This document shows positions 32,908 to 42,471 of a stretch of DNA of 55,003 nucleotides, piece by piece. The stretch spans positions 1 to 55,003 of the forward strand of contig CADECY010000058.1 of NCBI GenBank assembly GCA_902825945.1, read 5' to 3'. The translations under genes were made by a program, and so were the position numbers. The notes below the pieces were generated by a model. The model saw only the letters and a list, made by a program, of their open reading frames with translations. It did not search any database and was not told the origin of the DNA. The stretch comes from an uncultured Acidobacteriota bacterium. Lineage in GTDB: Bacteria > Acidobacteriota > Terriglobia > Bryobacterales > Bryobacteraceae. The first letter of the stretch is position 1. Each line of letters starts with the position of its first letter.

Positions 32908-35658
32908 TCAAGTCCTGGCAACACGGAACCCGAGGCCATCGTTAAGATCGTCCGGGTAGCCGCAGACGCGAAAGGCGCAGGCCGCGACGACACGACTGCT
33001 GCTCCACGACCCGCCACGAATCACGAACGCGCCGGAGTATTTCTCGTGCGGGCTCGATGTCCATTCCCAGACATTACCCGTCATGTCGCACACACCCTCG
33101 GGGGTCCTTCCCGCCGGAAACAACCCGGCGGGTGAGGGAGACCCGATCCACCTGTCGATGTTGCACCGCGTCGCGTCCGGCTCCGGATTGCCCCACGCGT
33201 AGTTCCGGTTGTCGGCGCCCCGTGCGGCGAATTCCCACTCGATTTCAGTGGGCAACCGGCACTCCCTCCCCAACTTCCTCTTCACCCATTCGCAGTAGCC
33301 GTCTACATGGGCCTTCATCACGTTGACCACCGGGCGGCTGCGATGCTCGAGCTGCGCCCGCCATTTATGTGGTTCCCGGCCCCCCGCGTCGACGAACTTC
33401 GCGTATTCCTGCACCGTCACCGGCATCCGCCCGATTTCAAACTTTTTGACGGTCTTGACGCTCTCCGGCGCGGGCCAGTCCCGATACCGCTTGTCGACCT
33501 CGTTGTCCCCCATCCGAAATCGCCCCCCCGGAATCTTCACCCAATACTCGTCCTGATCCGGAGTTCGCAAGAGGGGATGCAACTCCACCGGCAAGGCATC
33601 TCCCGCCGCCGCCCGATCCCGGATATCCACCTCATCCGCGCCACCCTCGGTGAACAACCGCCCCATACTCGCCACCAAATCTCGATACCAGTCCTCATCG
33701 AGCACGAATCCGGCCGGCTTCAGATCGTGCAACATCGCCGAGAGCAACGCCACGCACCGCACCTCGTCCGCGAACGTCTTCGGCTCCTGCCCGATCCTCC
33801 GCAAGAGTGCCAACAACCGGCTATCCTCGTCGCAGCCGTCCTGCCCCAACACGCCGCCGAGAAGCAGCACGGTTTCGCGCCACTCAGACGAAAACAGCGG
33901 CGTCCGCTCCGCGCGAAACAGGAGACTCTCGTAATCCGCCATCGCCCCCAGCCGCCGCGCCGCCAGATACTCCTGGAAAGTGAGATGCCAGAAGCGCAGC
34001 TTGTTTCCCCGGCTCACCACGATGCCGCTGTCCACCAGTTCGCGATCGAGGAACTCGGCGCCAGGATTGGACTTCTCCATCCGCGCCTCCGCGCCGCTTC
34101 GCGGAATCTCCACCTGCCGCCCCTTTGCGTCGTCCTGCATGCTCAGCGCCAGTTCCGAAAGCGCGTTCAGGCAGACCTTGGCGGGCTCGCGCCCGGGCTT
34201 CTTCTCCCGCTGTTCCGCCAGCCACTTGACCACCGACTGGTACAATTCCGCCCGCTGTTCCGGCAGCCTCTTGTCATTCCAATGCACCACCGCCAGCGCC
34301 GTCAGCATCACGGGATTCCGCGCCATCTCCCGGATCTCCGGCTTCTCCGCGAGCGCCCGCTCCAACTCCGCCCGGTGTGCCACCGCTCCCGCCTCGTTGG
34401 ACGGGAACAGACACTTGGACCACAACCTGAGGAACGCCGTCACCGCCTCATCGTCCAACGGCTCGATCGTCGCCACTTCAAAACCCGCCAAGACCGACCG
34501 TCCCTGATAGGCCGCCGGCCGCGTGGTCACCAGAAACCGCGCCTCCGGAAACCGGCGCGTCGCATCCTCGAAAAGGTCCGCCATGAAGTGCCGGCGCTCT
34601 TCGTTCGGGGCCTCGTCCAGCCCATCGACCAACAGCAGCGCCTTGCCCTGCTCTAACTGCGCCTGGAGATAAGACTCGCTCAATCCCCACCCGCCCGACG
34701 CGAAGTAGTGCGCGATCCAACGTGCTGGTTCGTGCCGAGCCGGCGTGCCCGGCTTCCCTTCGAACTCGCGAATGTGCGCGTCGAGATCGAAGATGCGGAC
34801 AAACAGTGGAAGTCCGCGAACCGGAAGGTCCGCGAGCGGACCCGTTTCCCGCACCAGCTCCCGCGCCACCCGCCGCAGGAACGTGGTCTTGCCGGATCCG
34901 GCGTCGCCTTGGATCACGAGCCGTTTCGCTGACAGAGCCTGCTCGAGCGGCATCGATTTCGGCTCACTCCCCCCGCGTAGCTCGCGCGAAGCCGTCTTCA
35001 CCGGAACATACAACTGCTCGATCTCGAACCGGTGCGCCTTTCCGGACCCCACCTGCAATCCTCGCAGATCGATCCACCGCATCGCCTCGCGCAAGTAGGC
35101 GACATACCGCGCCGAGGTGACACTCGCCTGCGCGGGCTTCGTGTTCCGCCACTGGTGAAGTGCCTTCAGCACCTCGAGGTGCACACTCTCCGGATTGGTG
35201 AACGCAGCCGTCACCCGCCCGTCATTCAGCCAAGCCTTGACCTTCGCCAACTGCCCCACCGCGATCGAAGGCGTCTCCCCGCGCTCGAGCGCCGCGATCG
35301 CCTGAGTCGAATCCCGGTCCGCCGCCGGCCAGTCGTGCTTCGAATCGAGGAGCAGCGCGAACACCGGAATCCGCTTGGCCACCGCGTGTTCGCACTCGAG
35401 CCAAGTGATGCTCTTCGTCTTCGGCTCCGCCTGCGCCTCCGGAATCCAACCATACCGGTGGGCCACCAAGACCACCAGCGCAGCGCAAGACTCCACTTCG
35501 CGCAAGCAGACATCCAACGGAGCCCCATCCTCCGCCGGGAAATGCTCCATCGTTACCGGGTGACACCCGGCATCGATGATCGCGTTCTTGGCCGCAATCC
35601 GGTGCTGGACCAAGTCTTTTTTGGTGGCGGAAAGAAAAACGCGAGGAAGATCAGGCAT
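32908..35658 (-). CDS. DGR target: DUF4062-NACHT NTPase with hypervariable FGE/C-type-lectin-fold tip
   Basis: A 916-residue protein. Residues ~5-100 are DUF4062 (PRVFLSATKKDL, AALVVLVAHRYGW), a domain linked to STAND-type conflict proteins. The NACHT NTPase has Walker A GDAGSGKTTF (251-260), Walker B LLLVDGLDEAP (341-351) and the sensor motif FLVTTRP near 375-381. A helical region follows with the NACHT-typical LRFWHLTFQEYLAARRL. Residues 704-916 form an FGE-sulfatase fold (IPGGRFRMG, CRLPTEIEWEFAARG, CDMTGNVWEWT). The last 37 residues are the variable repeat. The likely logic, by analogy with STAND receptors, is ligand binding by the diversified tip, NTP-driven assembly and signalling through the N terminus. 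A downstream toxin is not evident. The ATG at 35658 is the only good start. Confidence 0.93.
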   Translation of the reverse strand: MPDLPRVFLSATKKDLVQHRIAAKNAIIDAGCHPVTMEHFPAEDGAPLDVCLREVESCAALVVLVAHRYGWIPEAQAEPKTKSITWLECEHAVAKRIPVFALLLDSKHDWPAADRDSTQAIAALERGETPSIAVGQLAKVKAWLNDGRVTAAFTNPESVHLEVLKALHQWRNTKPAQASVTSARYVAYLREAMRWIDLRGLQVGSGKAHRFEIEQLYVPVKTASRELRGGSEPKSMPLEQALSAKRLVIQGDAGSGKTTFLRRVARELVRETGPLADLPVRGLPLFVRIFDLDAHIREFEGKPGTPARHEPARWIAHYFASGGWGLSESYLQAQLEQGKALLLVDGLDEAPNEERRHFMADLFEDATRRFPEARFLVTTRPAAYQGRSVLAGFEVATIEPLDDEAVTAFLRLWSKCLFPSNEAGAVAHRAELERALAEKPEIREMARNPVMLTALAVVHWNDKRLPEQRAELYQSVVKWLAEQREKKPGREPAKVCLNALSELALSMQDDAKGRQVEIPRSGAEARMEKSNPGAEFLDRELVDSGIVVSRGNKLRFWHLTFQEYLAARRLGAMADYESLLFRAERTPLFSSEWRETVLLLGGVLGQDGCDEDSRLLALLRRIGQEPKTFADEVRCVALLSAMLHDLKPAGFVLDEDWYRDLVASMGRLFTEGGADEVDIRDRAAAGDALPVELHPLLRTPDQDEYWVKIPGGRFRMGDNEVDKRYRDWPAPESVKTVKKFEIGRMPVTVQEYAKFVDAGGREPHKWRAQLEHRSRPVVNVMKAHVDGYCEWVKRKLGRECRLPTEIEWEFAARGADNRNYAWGNPEPDATRCNIDRWIGSPSPAGLFPAGRTPEGVCDMTGNVWEWTSSPHEKYSGAFVIRGGSWSSSRVVAACAFRVCGYPDDLNDGLGFRVART
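32910..33020 (-). repeat. Variable repeat (VR) inside the NACHT-FGE gene
   Basis: The last 111 bases of the gene bar the final two of the stop codon. Relative to the template at 32521-32631 it carries 14 substitutions in 12 codons, all at template adenines and all changing the amino acid: three Asn to Ser, two Asp to Val, Asn to Val, Tyr to Cys, Asn to Gly, Asn to Tyr, Asn to Asp, His to Leu and Lys to Arg. Changed residues cluster around the exposed end of the FGE/C-type-lectin fold, where DGR proteins bind ligands. The last ~27 bases are conserved except for one A to G. Confidence 0.95.
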
Positions 35659-35854
35659 GAATCTCAGTGGCCGGGCTCGAATGAGCCGGAACCCTACTCA
35701 TCATAGCTTCCCTCAACCGCCACTTCGCTCCGCCGCACGCAAAGGATCTCGGTACTCGAGAGGCTACTCCAACTCATCTGACCTTCCCAATTGCGCTGCG
35801 CCTGCACCCGGCTCGACGCCGGGCAAACGCCCGCCACCACGGCGCGCTGACCGG

Positions 35855-35881
35855 AAAAACACGAACGCGGCACCTCGCGTT
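35855..35881 (-). terminator. Rho-independent terminator of the TonB-dependent receptor gene
   Basis: On the minus strand AACGCG/CGCGTT arms (35864-35869 and 35876-35881) form a 6-pair stem with a 6-base loop, followed by a run of five T (35859-35855). It lies about 35-60 bases past the receptor's stop at 35915. The rest of the gap to 35658 holds no gene. Confidence 0.55.
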
Positions 35882-35914
35882 TCCGCGAAGCGCCGCGCTC
35901 GATTACTCGCGGAA

Positions 35915-38900
35915 TTAGAATTCGAACTTCAGCGCGAGCTGCATGTTCCGGTTATCGTTGATCGTCGAGGTGATCCGGCCGACGGTCGGCGAGCCGATCG
36001 CCGAGTTCGGGAATCCGAACTGCGGCGTGTTGAACAGGTTGAACGCCTCGGCGCGGAACTGGACTTGCATGCCCTCACGCACGCGGAAGTTCTTCACGAA
36101 CGAGGTGTCGAACTGCACTTGGCCCGGGGCGTAGAGCACGCCGCGAGCGACGTTACCGTAGGTGTTCTGCGGAGGGGCGGCAAACGCGCGATCGTCGAAC
36201 CAGCGGAACGGATCGGGATTGTCGAGCGTGCCGCGTCCGATGCGGTCGGGCCAGCTCGGCGCGCCGTTGTTGACGCCGTTCGCCAAACTCACGTTATAGG
36301 CGCGGCCGGTCTGGAGCGTCGTGATCGTCGAGAAGCGCCAGCCACCGAAGACGAGGTCGATGGGCCCGCCACCGCTCATGAACTTGCGGCCCTTGCCGAA
36401 AGGCATGTCGTACACCAGGCTCGTCACCGCGCGGTGTTTGATGTCGTATCCGGAAGCCCCGCGGCCGCAACGGATGCAAGTGATGGTCTGCGGTGCACCG
36501 GTCGAGCCACCGCCCGATCCGGCCGAACCGCCAAAGTCGATCGCCTTGCTCCAGGTGTAAGAGAACAGGCCCTGGAGACCGTGGCCGAAACGCTTTTCGA
36601 CCTTGCTCAGGAGCCCATGGTAGGTACTCATGTTACGCGGCGCGAAGATGTTGATCGCCGTGATGTTGTTGAGCGGCTGAATCAAACGGCGCGACGCCTG
36701 GGTGCCCGGTCCGGGTTGGACCTCGTTGAGCGGGAGGTTGATCATCACGTGAACACCGCGACTGCCCGCGTAGGCTACTTCCGCGATCAGCGTATCGGTC
36801 AACTGGCGCTGGACGTTGGCGCTCCAGTGCTGCGCGTAGCCGGTCAGGTTGTTGTAGTCGTGGCCCTGCGCGCCGGGGTTGGCGGCATTCAGTTCCGCGG
36901 TGGTGCGCGGCTTGATCGTCTGCACGGGCGGGAACGGACGGTTGATCACCGGCACGCGAGAGAAGTCAGTCGGATTCACTTCCGGCACGATATTCTGCGT
37001 AAAGATGTAGGGGACCTGGATTCCCAACTGTCCGTTGGCCGTGACGGGCTCCGGGAAGTATGACAGGCCGTATCCGGCGCGGAAGACCGTCCTTCCGTTG
37101 CCTAGCAGATCGTAGGCGAGACCGACGCGCGGACCGAAGTTGCGGTACGGAGTCGACTTGTTCACGGCGCGCGTGGCACCATCTTCGTTCGCATAGACCA
37201 GGCGCAGACCCACGCGATCGACGTTAACCAGACGGTCGCGGATTTCGACGTCCGGCGTGTAGATCTCGTAGCGGACTCCGAGGTTCAGAGTGAGCCGGCG
37301 GTTGACCTTGAAATCGTCCTGGAAGAAGAAGGCGATCTCGTGATTGGTCTGGTAGTAGGGCTCGAGAAGCGCGCCGCGGTTGGCGCCGGTCAGGTATCCG
37401 GTGAGAAGGGTCGCCATGCCGCTGCCGCCCACATTGTTGCGGGGATCGTTGGGGAAGTTGTTGTGGAAGCTCAGATTCCCGCGCGGCGCGATATTGGTGT
37501 ACGGAGAAGTGAGCCGCTTGATGTAGTGCTGGCCGAACTTGAGCTGATGCCGGTCGACCGTCCAGAACATGTTGTTGTCGACCTGGTAGTGCGTCTGCTT
37601 CGGATTGACGGGCAGGAACGCGGGGCCGCCGGAGAGACCGGTGAAGTCCTGGACGTTCACGCCCGGAATGCCCGAGGTCAGTTGGCTGATGTTGACTCCC
37701 TCGATCCCGAGTGAAGTGGCGGCGTTGCGGCCGAAGTCGGAAGCCGTCGTAGATGGCGTCGTGCGCGCAAAGCCCAGGCGCAGCTCATGGAGCAGGTTCG
37801 GACGGAAGATGTGCGTGTTATTGAACGCCGCGCCTTGCGTGGTGAGGCGCGTGTTCTGCAGGCCGGCGACGAACGGCCCGAGTTCGAAGCGCTGAGCGGC
37901 TTCGGCCGGAGTCGGCAGGCAGCAGTTGGCCTGCCCCTGGGGCGCGTCGAGCTTGAACTTCTCGAACGAGTAGCGGAAGAACATCGAATCCTTGTCGGTC
38001 AGCTTGTGGTCGATGCGGGTCGTGAAGCCGTTGTCGGTGATTTCGCGGTTGGCATTGATCGTGAAGTTGTTGAAGTTGCCCGGCTGGTTCGGCAGCGGAT
38101 AGACGCTCGCCACGTTGCGTCCAACCAAATTGACCCGGTTGGCTGGAATGATGTTGTTCAGGAACGGATCGCGCAGAAACTGCGGATTGGCCGCGCTAAC
38201 GGCCTGGGCCGGATTGTAGGCCGGATTGGTGCGCGTGGTGAGCGGATCGAAGATCTGGATGCGGCTGCCCGCGGTGCGCTCGTATTCGCTGAAGTCACCC
38301 GTGCGGACCTTGCCGGTGGGAACCGAGTTGACGAACGTCAGTCCGCGGATTTCGCGGAGGCCGAAGTAGTCGGCGAAGAAGAACGTCCGGTTGCGGCCGT
38401 TGTAGAGCTTGGGGAACCAGACCGGACCCGAGACAGCCGCGCCGTACTGATTGCGGCGCAGCGGTGCCTTCGGAATCACCGGATTGGCGAAGTAGTTCCG
38501 CGCATCGAGCTTGTCGTTGCGGAGGAACTCGAAAGCGTTGCCGTGGACTTCGTTCTGGCCGGACTTGGTCGAAACCGAAACCACGCCAGCGCCTCGGCCG
38601 AACTCAGCCGAGTAGACTCCAGTGAGCACCTTGAACTCCCGAACCGATTCAATCGACGGCTGGACGATCACGGTGTTGAACGTGTATTCATTGTTGTCGA
38701 TACCGTCAACGAGCCATCCGTTCGAGTTTCCGTGGTGGCCGAGCGCGTTGAAGTTCGAGCCCGCCCGAGGATTGAATGTAGACGCTCCGCCCAGATTCTC
38801 GCCGATCTGGCCCGCGGTGACGCCAGGAACGAGATAGACGAGTTGCGCAAAGTTGCGGCCGTTGAGGGGAAGTTCGCGGACGGCGCGCTCGGTAATGACC

Positions 38901-39301
38901 TCGCCCAGTTCCGCGCTCTCCGATTTGACCAGCGGCGCACCAGCGGTGACGCTGACCGTTTCCGTCATCTGACCGACTTCGAGATCGAAATCGATACGCG
39001 CCTTCTGATCGACCTGGAGAATGATATTCTCGCGCATCTGGCGCTTGAACGCCTGCATCTCAGCGGACACCGAATAGGTACCCGGAATCAGGAACGGCGC
39101 ATTGTACGAGCCGGTCTCGTCACTGGTGACGGTTTGCACGGTGCCCTTGGCGGTTTCCGTGATCGTGATCTTGGCGCCACTGACGATGGCGCCGGTATTG
39201 TCGCGCACGGTACCGAGGATGGTACCCGTCGTCTGCTGGGCGAAAGACGCGCTTGGCGCCAGCAGGAACGCGCTGCAAATGAGAGTTAGCCTTGACCTCA
39301 C
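35915..39301 (-). CDS. TonB-dependent receptor with N-terminal carboxypeptidase-regulatory domain (Oar-like)
   Basis: A 1128-residue outer-membrane protein typical of Solibacter-like acidobacteria. It has a signal peptide (21-22 residues ending SASFAQ), a CarboxypepD_reg-like domain (about 25-115, GTILGTVRDNTGAIVSGAKI), a plug domain (about 130-250, RELPLNGRNFAQLVYLVPGV) and a long beta-barrel ending in the aromatic C-terminal residue of outer-membrane proteins (LALKFEF). No TonB box is obvious. It starts at GTG 39301 with AAGGAG nine bases upstream. It imports or binds a large nutrient, probably a glycan or peptide; no neighbouring enzyme points to the substrate. Confidence 0.93.
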   Translation of the reverse strand: MRSRLTLICSAFLLAPSASFAQQTTGTILGTVRDNTGAIVSGAKITITETAKGTVQTVTSDETGSYNAPFLIPGTYSVSAEMQAFKRQMRENIILQVDQKARIDFDLEVGQMTETVSVTAGAPLVKSESAELGEVITERAVRELPLNGRNFAQLVYLVPGVTAGQIGENLGGASTFNPRAGSNFNALGHHGNSNGWLVDGIDNNEYTFNTVIVQPSIESVREFKVLTGVYSAEFGRGAGVVSVSTKSGQNEVHGNAFEFLRNDKLDARNYFANPVIPKAPLRRNQYGAAVSGPVWFPKLYNGRNRTFFFADYFGLREIRGLTFVNSVPTGKVRTGDFSEYERTAGSRIQIFDPLTTRTNPAYNPAQAVSAANPQFLRDPFLNNIIPANRVNLVGRNVASVYPLPNQPGNFNNFTINANREITDNGFTTRIDHKLTDKDSMFFRYSFEKFKLDAPQGQANCCLPTPAEAAQRFELGPFVAGLQNTRLTTQGAAFNNTHIFRPNLLHELRLGFARTTPSTTASDFGRNAATSLGIEGVNISQLTSGIPGVNVQDFTGLSGGPAFLPVNPKQTHYQVDNNMFWTVDRHQLKFGQHYIKRLTSPYTNIAPRGNLSFHNNFPNDPRNNVGGSGMATLLTGYLTGANRGALLEPYYQTNHEIAFFFQDDFKVNRRLTLNLGVRYEIYTPDVEIRDRLVNVDRVGLRLVYANEDGATRAVNKSTPYRNFGPRVGLAYDLLGNGRTVFRAGYGLSYFPEPVTANGQLGIQVPYIFTQNIVPEVNPTDFSRVPVINRPFPPVQTIKPRTTAELNAANPGAQGHDYNNLTGYAQHWSANVQRQLTDTLIAEVAYAGSRGVHVMINLPLNEVQPGPGTQASRRLIQPLNNITAINIFAPRNMSTYHGLLSKVEKRFGHGLQGLFSYTWSKAIDFGGSAGSGGGSTGAPQTITCIRCGRGASGYDIKHRAVTSLVYDMPFGKGRKFMSGGGPIDLVFGGWRFSTITTLQTGRAYNVSLANGVNNGAPSWPDRIGRGTLDNPDPFRWFDDRAFAAPPQNTYGNVARGVLYAPGQVQFDTSFVKNFRVREGMQVQFRAEAFNLFNTPQFGFPNSAIGSPTVGRITSTINDNRNMQLALKFEF

Positions 39302-39427
39302 TGAAGACTCCTTGAGGGCGGATCATCGGGGACCCGCCAGTTGATACGAGTCTACCATGTACACCGTACTTCGACTCGGCGCCAAGCACCTCCTCTGCAG
39401 AAACTGGCGGCAGGCGCCGGAGTCTCA

Positions 39428-39433
39428 TAGAAT
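39428..39433 (+). promoter_or_regulatory. -10 element (TAGAAT) directly in front of the MoxR gene
   Basis: TAGAAT ends six bases before the GTG at 39440, so the transcript would start on the G of the start codon. There is no Shine-Dalgarno sequence. This is one of the clearest leaderless candidates in the window. Confidence 0.5.
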
Positions 39434-39439
39434 AGATCT

Positions 39440-40429
<990 letters not shown>

Positions 40430-41109
40430 TTCCGCCTTACGGCAGAACAGCACGAGCTTTGCTCGGGCGCTGGCCGCCATCCGCTACTGGTGAGGCTCAT
40501 CGCGTTCGCACCGTGGGATCCGAGCGGTCGTGAGCGTTGGCGCCATTCCTGGCGAAGGCGGCGCCGGGCCCCGGGTACGCCTGGATGGGGCGGAGGACTC
40601 TCGTTGATTTGATAGGAGACCGGCGCTGGCGCGACTCACTCTCGGACTAGGCCACTCCTCGAGAATACAAGAAGTTGGGCCACCGAGAGTCCGGAGGTCG
40701 ATGATATACACAAACCCTCGCCTGCTGTTGCGCCGCCTCCTGTAATTCCGGGTCTTGCGGCCCAAACCAAACCTACCGACGATGTGATGCATGAAAGCCG
40801 AGAAGGCGGGATTGGGTCGGAATCGGCTTTCATCAACAGCCCCGCCCGCGGCCCCAAACGTTCCGGCAATCGCTTCCCGGGGCAGCCCTCCCAGCGATTT
40901 TACATCCGCCGGATCGAGAACCGCCAAACTTCAAGGGATTCGGTTTCGGCAGTATCCCCAGAGGGCGCTCCGCGCCTGAACGGCCACATGGAAACGGTCG
41001 CCTCCTTCAGACCATCAGCTTATCAGGTGATTCCGGAGATGCGGGAAGGACGTTCGCGCCGGGCATGCTCGTGTTCCCGGCAAGCGGCAAACGGATCATC
41101 GGAACCGTG
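40430..41109. other. Long non-coding gap after the MoxR gene
   Basis: No intact gene. It contains the decayed frame described at 40640-40930 and an inverted repeat of ACTCTCGG (40638-40645) with CCGAGAGT (40683-40690). The stretch 40931-41109 shows nothing recognisable. The VWA/DUF58 genes that usually follow moxR are absent. Confidence 0.5.
40640..40930 (-). pseudogene. Frameshifted remnant of an unknown protein gene
   Basis: The minus strand reads as protein-like pieces that jump frame: PREAIAGTFGAAGGAVDES and NPAFSAFMHHIVGRFG in one frame, PQDPELQEAAQQQ in the next, then FVYIIDLRTLGGPT. The first jump falls on a five-base duplication (GGTTT twice in a row, near 40765), a likely slippage event. 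I do not recognise the family. The gene appears dead. Confidence 0.35.
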
Positions 41110-41493
41110 CTACATGAACGCCTGTACGCGCTCGGCGGCCGGCATCGGGCGCATGTCCGCTTCCATGAGTGCCATGCGCTCCTGGCAAGGCACACAGTGC
41201 TTGGCCCACGGCACGGCATTCAGCCGCTTGGCCGAGATCGGTTCCTCACAGGCGAGGCAGATACCATACTCGCCGGTCTCGAGGCGGTCGAGCGCCTCGT
41301 CAACGAGCCGCAGCGTGGCATGGCTCAGATTGTTGCGCTGGAAGGAGATGAACTCCTCATGTTCCACCGAAGCCTGATCGTCTTCGGCAACCGGTCCTTT
41401 GGGTGTCATCACGCCGGCGCGAATTCCCCCGATGGTCATCAAGAGTTCCTGCCGCTTGTTGCTCAGTTGGCGCTGTACCATTTCGTTGTTCAT
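41110..41493 (-). CDS. DksA/TraR-type C4 zinc-finger protein
   Basis: A 127-residue protein with an N-terminal helical region (coiled-coil-like, about 1-75) and a C-terminal four-cysteine zinc finger. The finger is CLACEEPISAKRL followed by HCVPCQ, the TraR/DksA signature. DksA proteins enter the RNA polymerase secondary channel and, with ppGpp, tune rRNA and stress promoters. The acidic pair normally found at the coiled-coil tip is not clearly present, so the effect may differ from E. coli DksA. AGGAGG lies seven bases before the ATG at 41493. A tandem 10-base repeat lies 65 bases upstream. Confidence 0.88.
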   Translation of the reverse strand: MNNEMVQRQLSNKRQELLMTIGGIRAGVMTPKGPVAEDDQASVEHEEFISFQRNNLSHATLRLVDEALDRLETGEYGICLACEEPISAKRLNAVPWAKHCVPCQERMALMEADMRPMPAAERVQAFM

Positions 41494-41557
41494 TTCGTCC
41501 TCCTACGGATGTGTGTTTCGTTCTGGGCTCACATCGTTAAGCGTCAACCGGGATAAG

Positions 41558-41577
41558 AAAAGATCACAAAAGATCAC
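41558..41577. repeat. Perfect tandem repeat of AAAAGATCAC
   Basis: Two adjacent 10-base copies, 41558-41567 and 41568-41577, upstream of the DksA-like gene. The period of about one helical turn fits a paired protein-binding site in that gene's promoter. Confidence 0.55.
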
Positions 41578-41968
41578 CTGAGCCGAAAAAAAATCCGAGA
41601 ATCGATCGGGACTGGACTGCCAAGTCCGCTGTATGCAGTGGAGGAGCCAGCACGATCGGTGGGGACGGTGAGTCCGAGAGTCGTAAGGCATCCGGGAAGG
41701 ATGGTCCAGTCAGCGCGTCCACTAGGCGCCATGCAACTGGAAAGTCGCTCGAAGGGGAGCGGTACGCCCGGGAGTGAATTTTCTGGAGCGTGCCAGAACT
41801 CCCAGTTTCGCGGCCCGAAGGCCCGTGGATTGGCTCATGTTGTCTGGCGCAGGCGGTGGCCTTCACTTCAATAACTCCCGGATGACCTTCGACGTCATGC
41901 CATCGCCGCCAGTAGGCAGCCTCTGTGGATCGCCTGGAAGACCCGCTGTGACGCCGAGCCCGAATTGC
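41578..41968. other. Non-coding gap with no recognisable content
   Basis: About 390 bases between the DksA-like gene's upstream region and the end of the small exported protein gene. Frames on both strands are short and not protein-like. I see no terminator or RNA gene. Confidence 0.45.
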
Positions 41969-42409
41969 TCAGTCGGGCTTCGCGACGTACGCTTTCACGT
42001 TCGTGGCGGTTTTCGATACAGACGCTATTCGCAGCACGAACGATCCCTGCTTCTCGAGCTTTTCTGAAACGGAGCCAATCTGCCGGCGGCTGATCTGATA
42101 CCCAACGTATCCCTTGACGCCTTTGACGGCGATCGTGCAGGGTTCCAGCACAATACGCTCGCCGCCCACATCCATCCAAATTCGTGAGACTTCTTTTGCC
42201 CGCGCGGCGACTACGAACCGAACCAGGTCGCTCGGGGACCCGAGCTTGGACTGATCCGTCACGCCTTCGCCCAGACTGAAAACGAGTGGGGAATCGGGAA
42301 GGAACGGCTTCCGCGCTTCTGACGCCTTTCCACACTGTTCGAAGGCGAGTACCGGTGGACCCGCGGCGGCCAGCAGGCCGGATATACACGCAAGCTTGGT
42401 GATCGTCAT
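41969..42409 (-). CDS. Small exported protein of unknown function
   Basis: A 146-residue protein with a signal peptide (MTITKLACISGLLAAAGPPVLAF) and a beta-rich mature part with a Cys pair (EQCGK near the start, LEPCTI in the middle) that could form a disulfide. No family recognised. AGGAGG lies five bases before the ATG at 42409, which makes expression likely. It follows the Ser/Thr kinase gene on the same strand after 62 bases. Confidence 0.75.
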   Translation of the reverse strand: MTITKLACISGLLAAAGPPVLAFEQCGKASEARKPFLPDSPLVFSLGEGVTDQSKLGSPSDLVRFVVAARAKEVSRIWMDVGGERIVLEPCTIAVKGVKGYVGYQISRRQIGSVSEKLEKQGSFVLRIASVSKTATNVKAYVAKPD

Positions 42410-42471
42410 GGAACCTCCTCGAGACTGCTTCCTTCAAGAATAGGCGAAGGGCAGACAGGCCGCTTCGTGGC

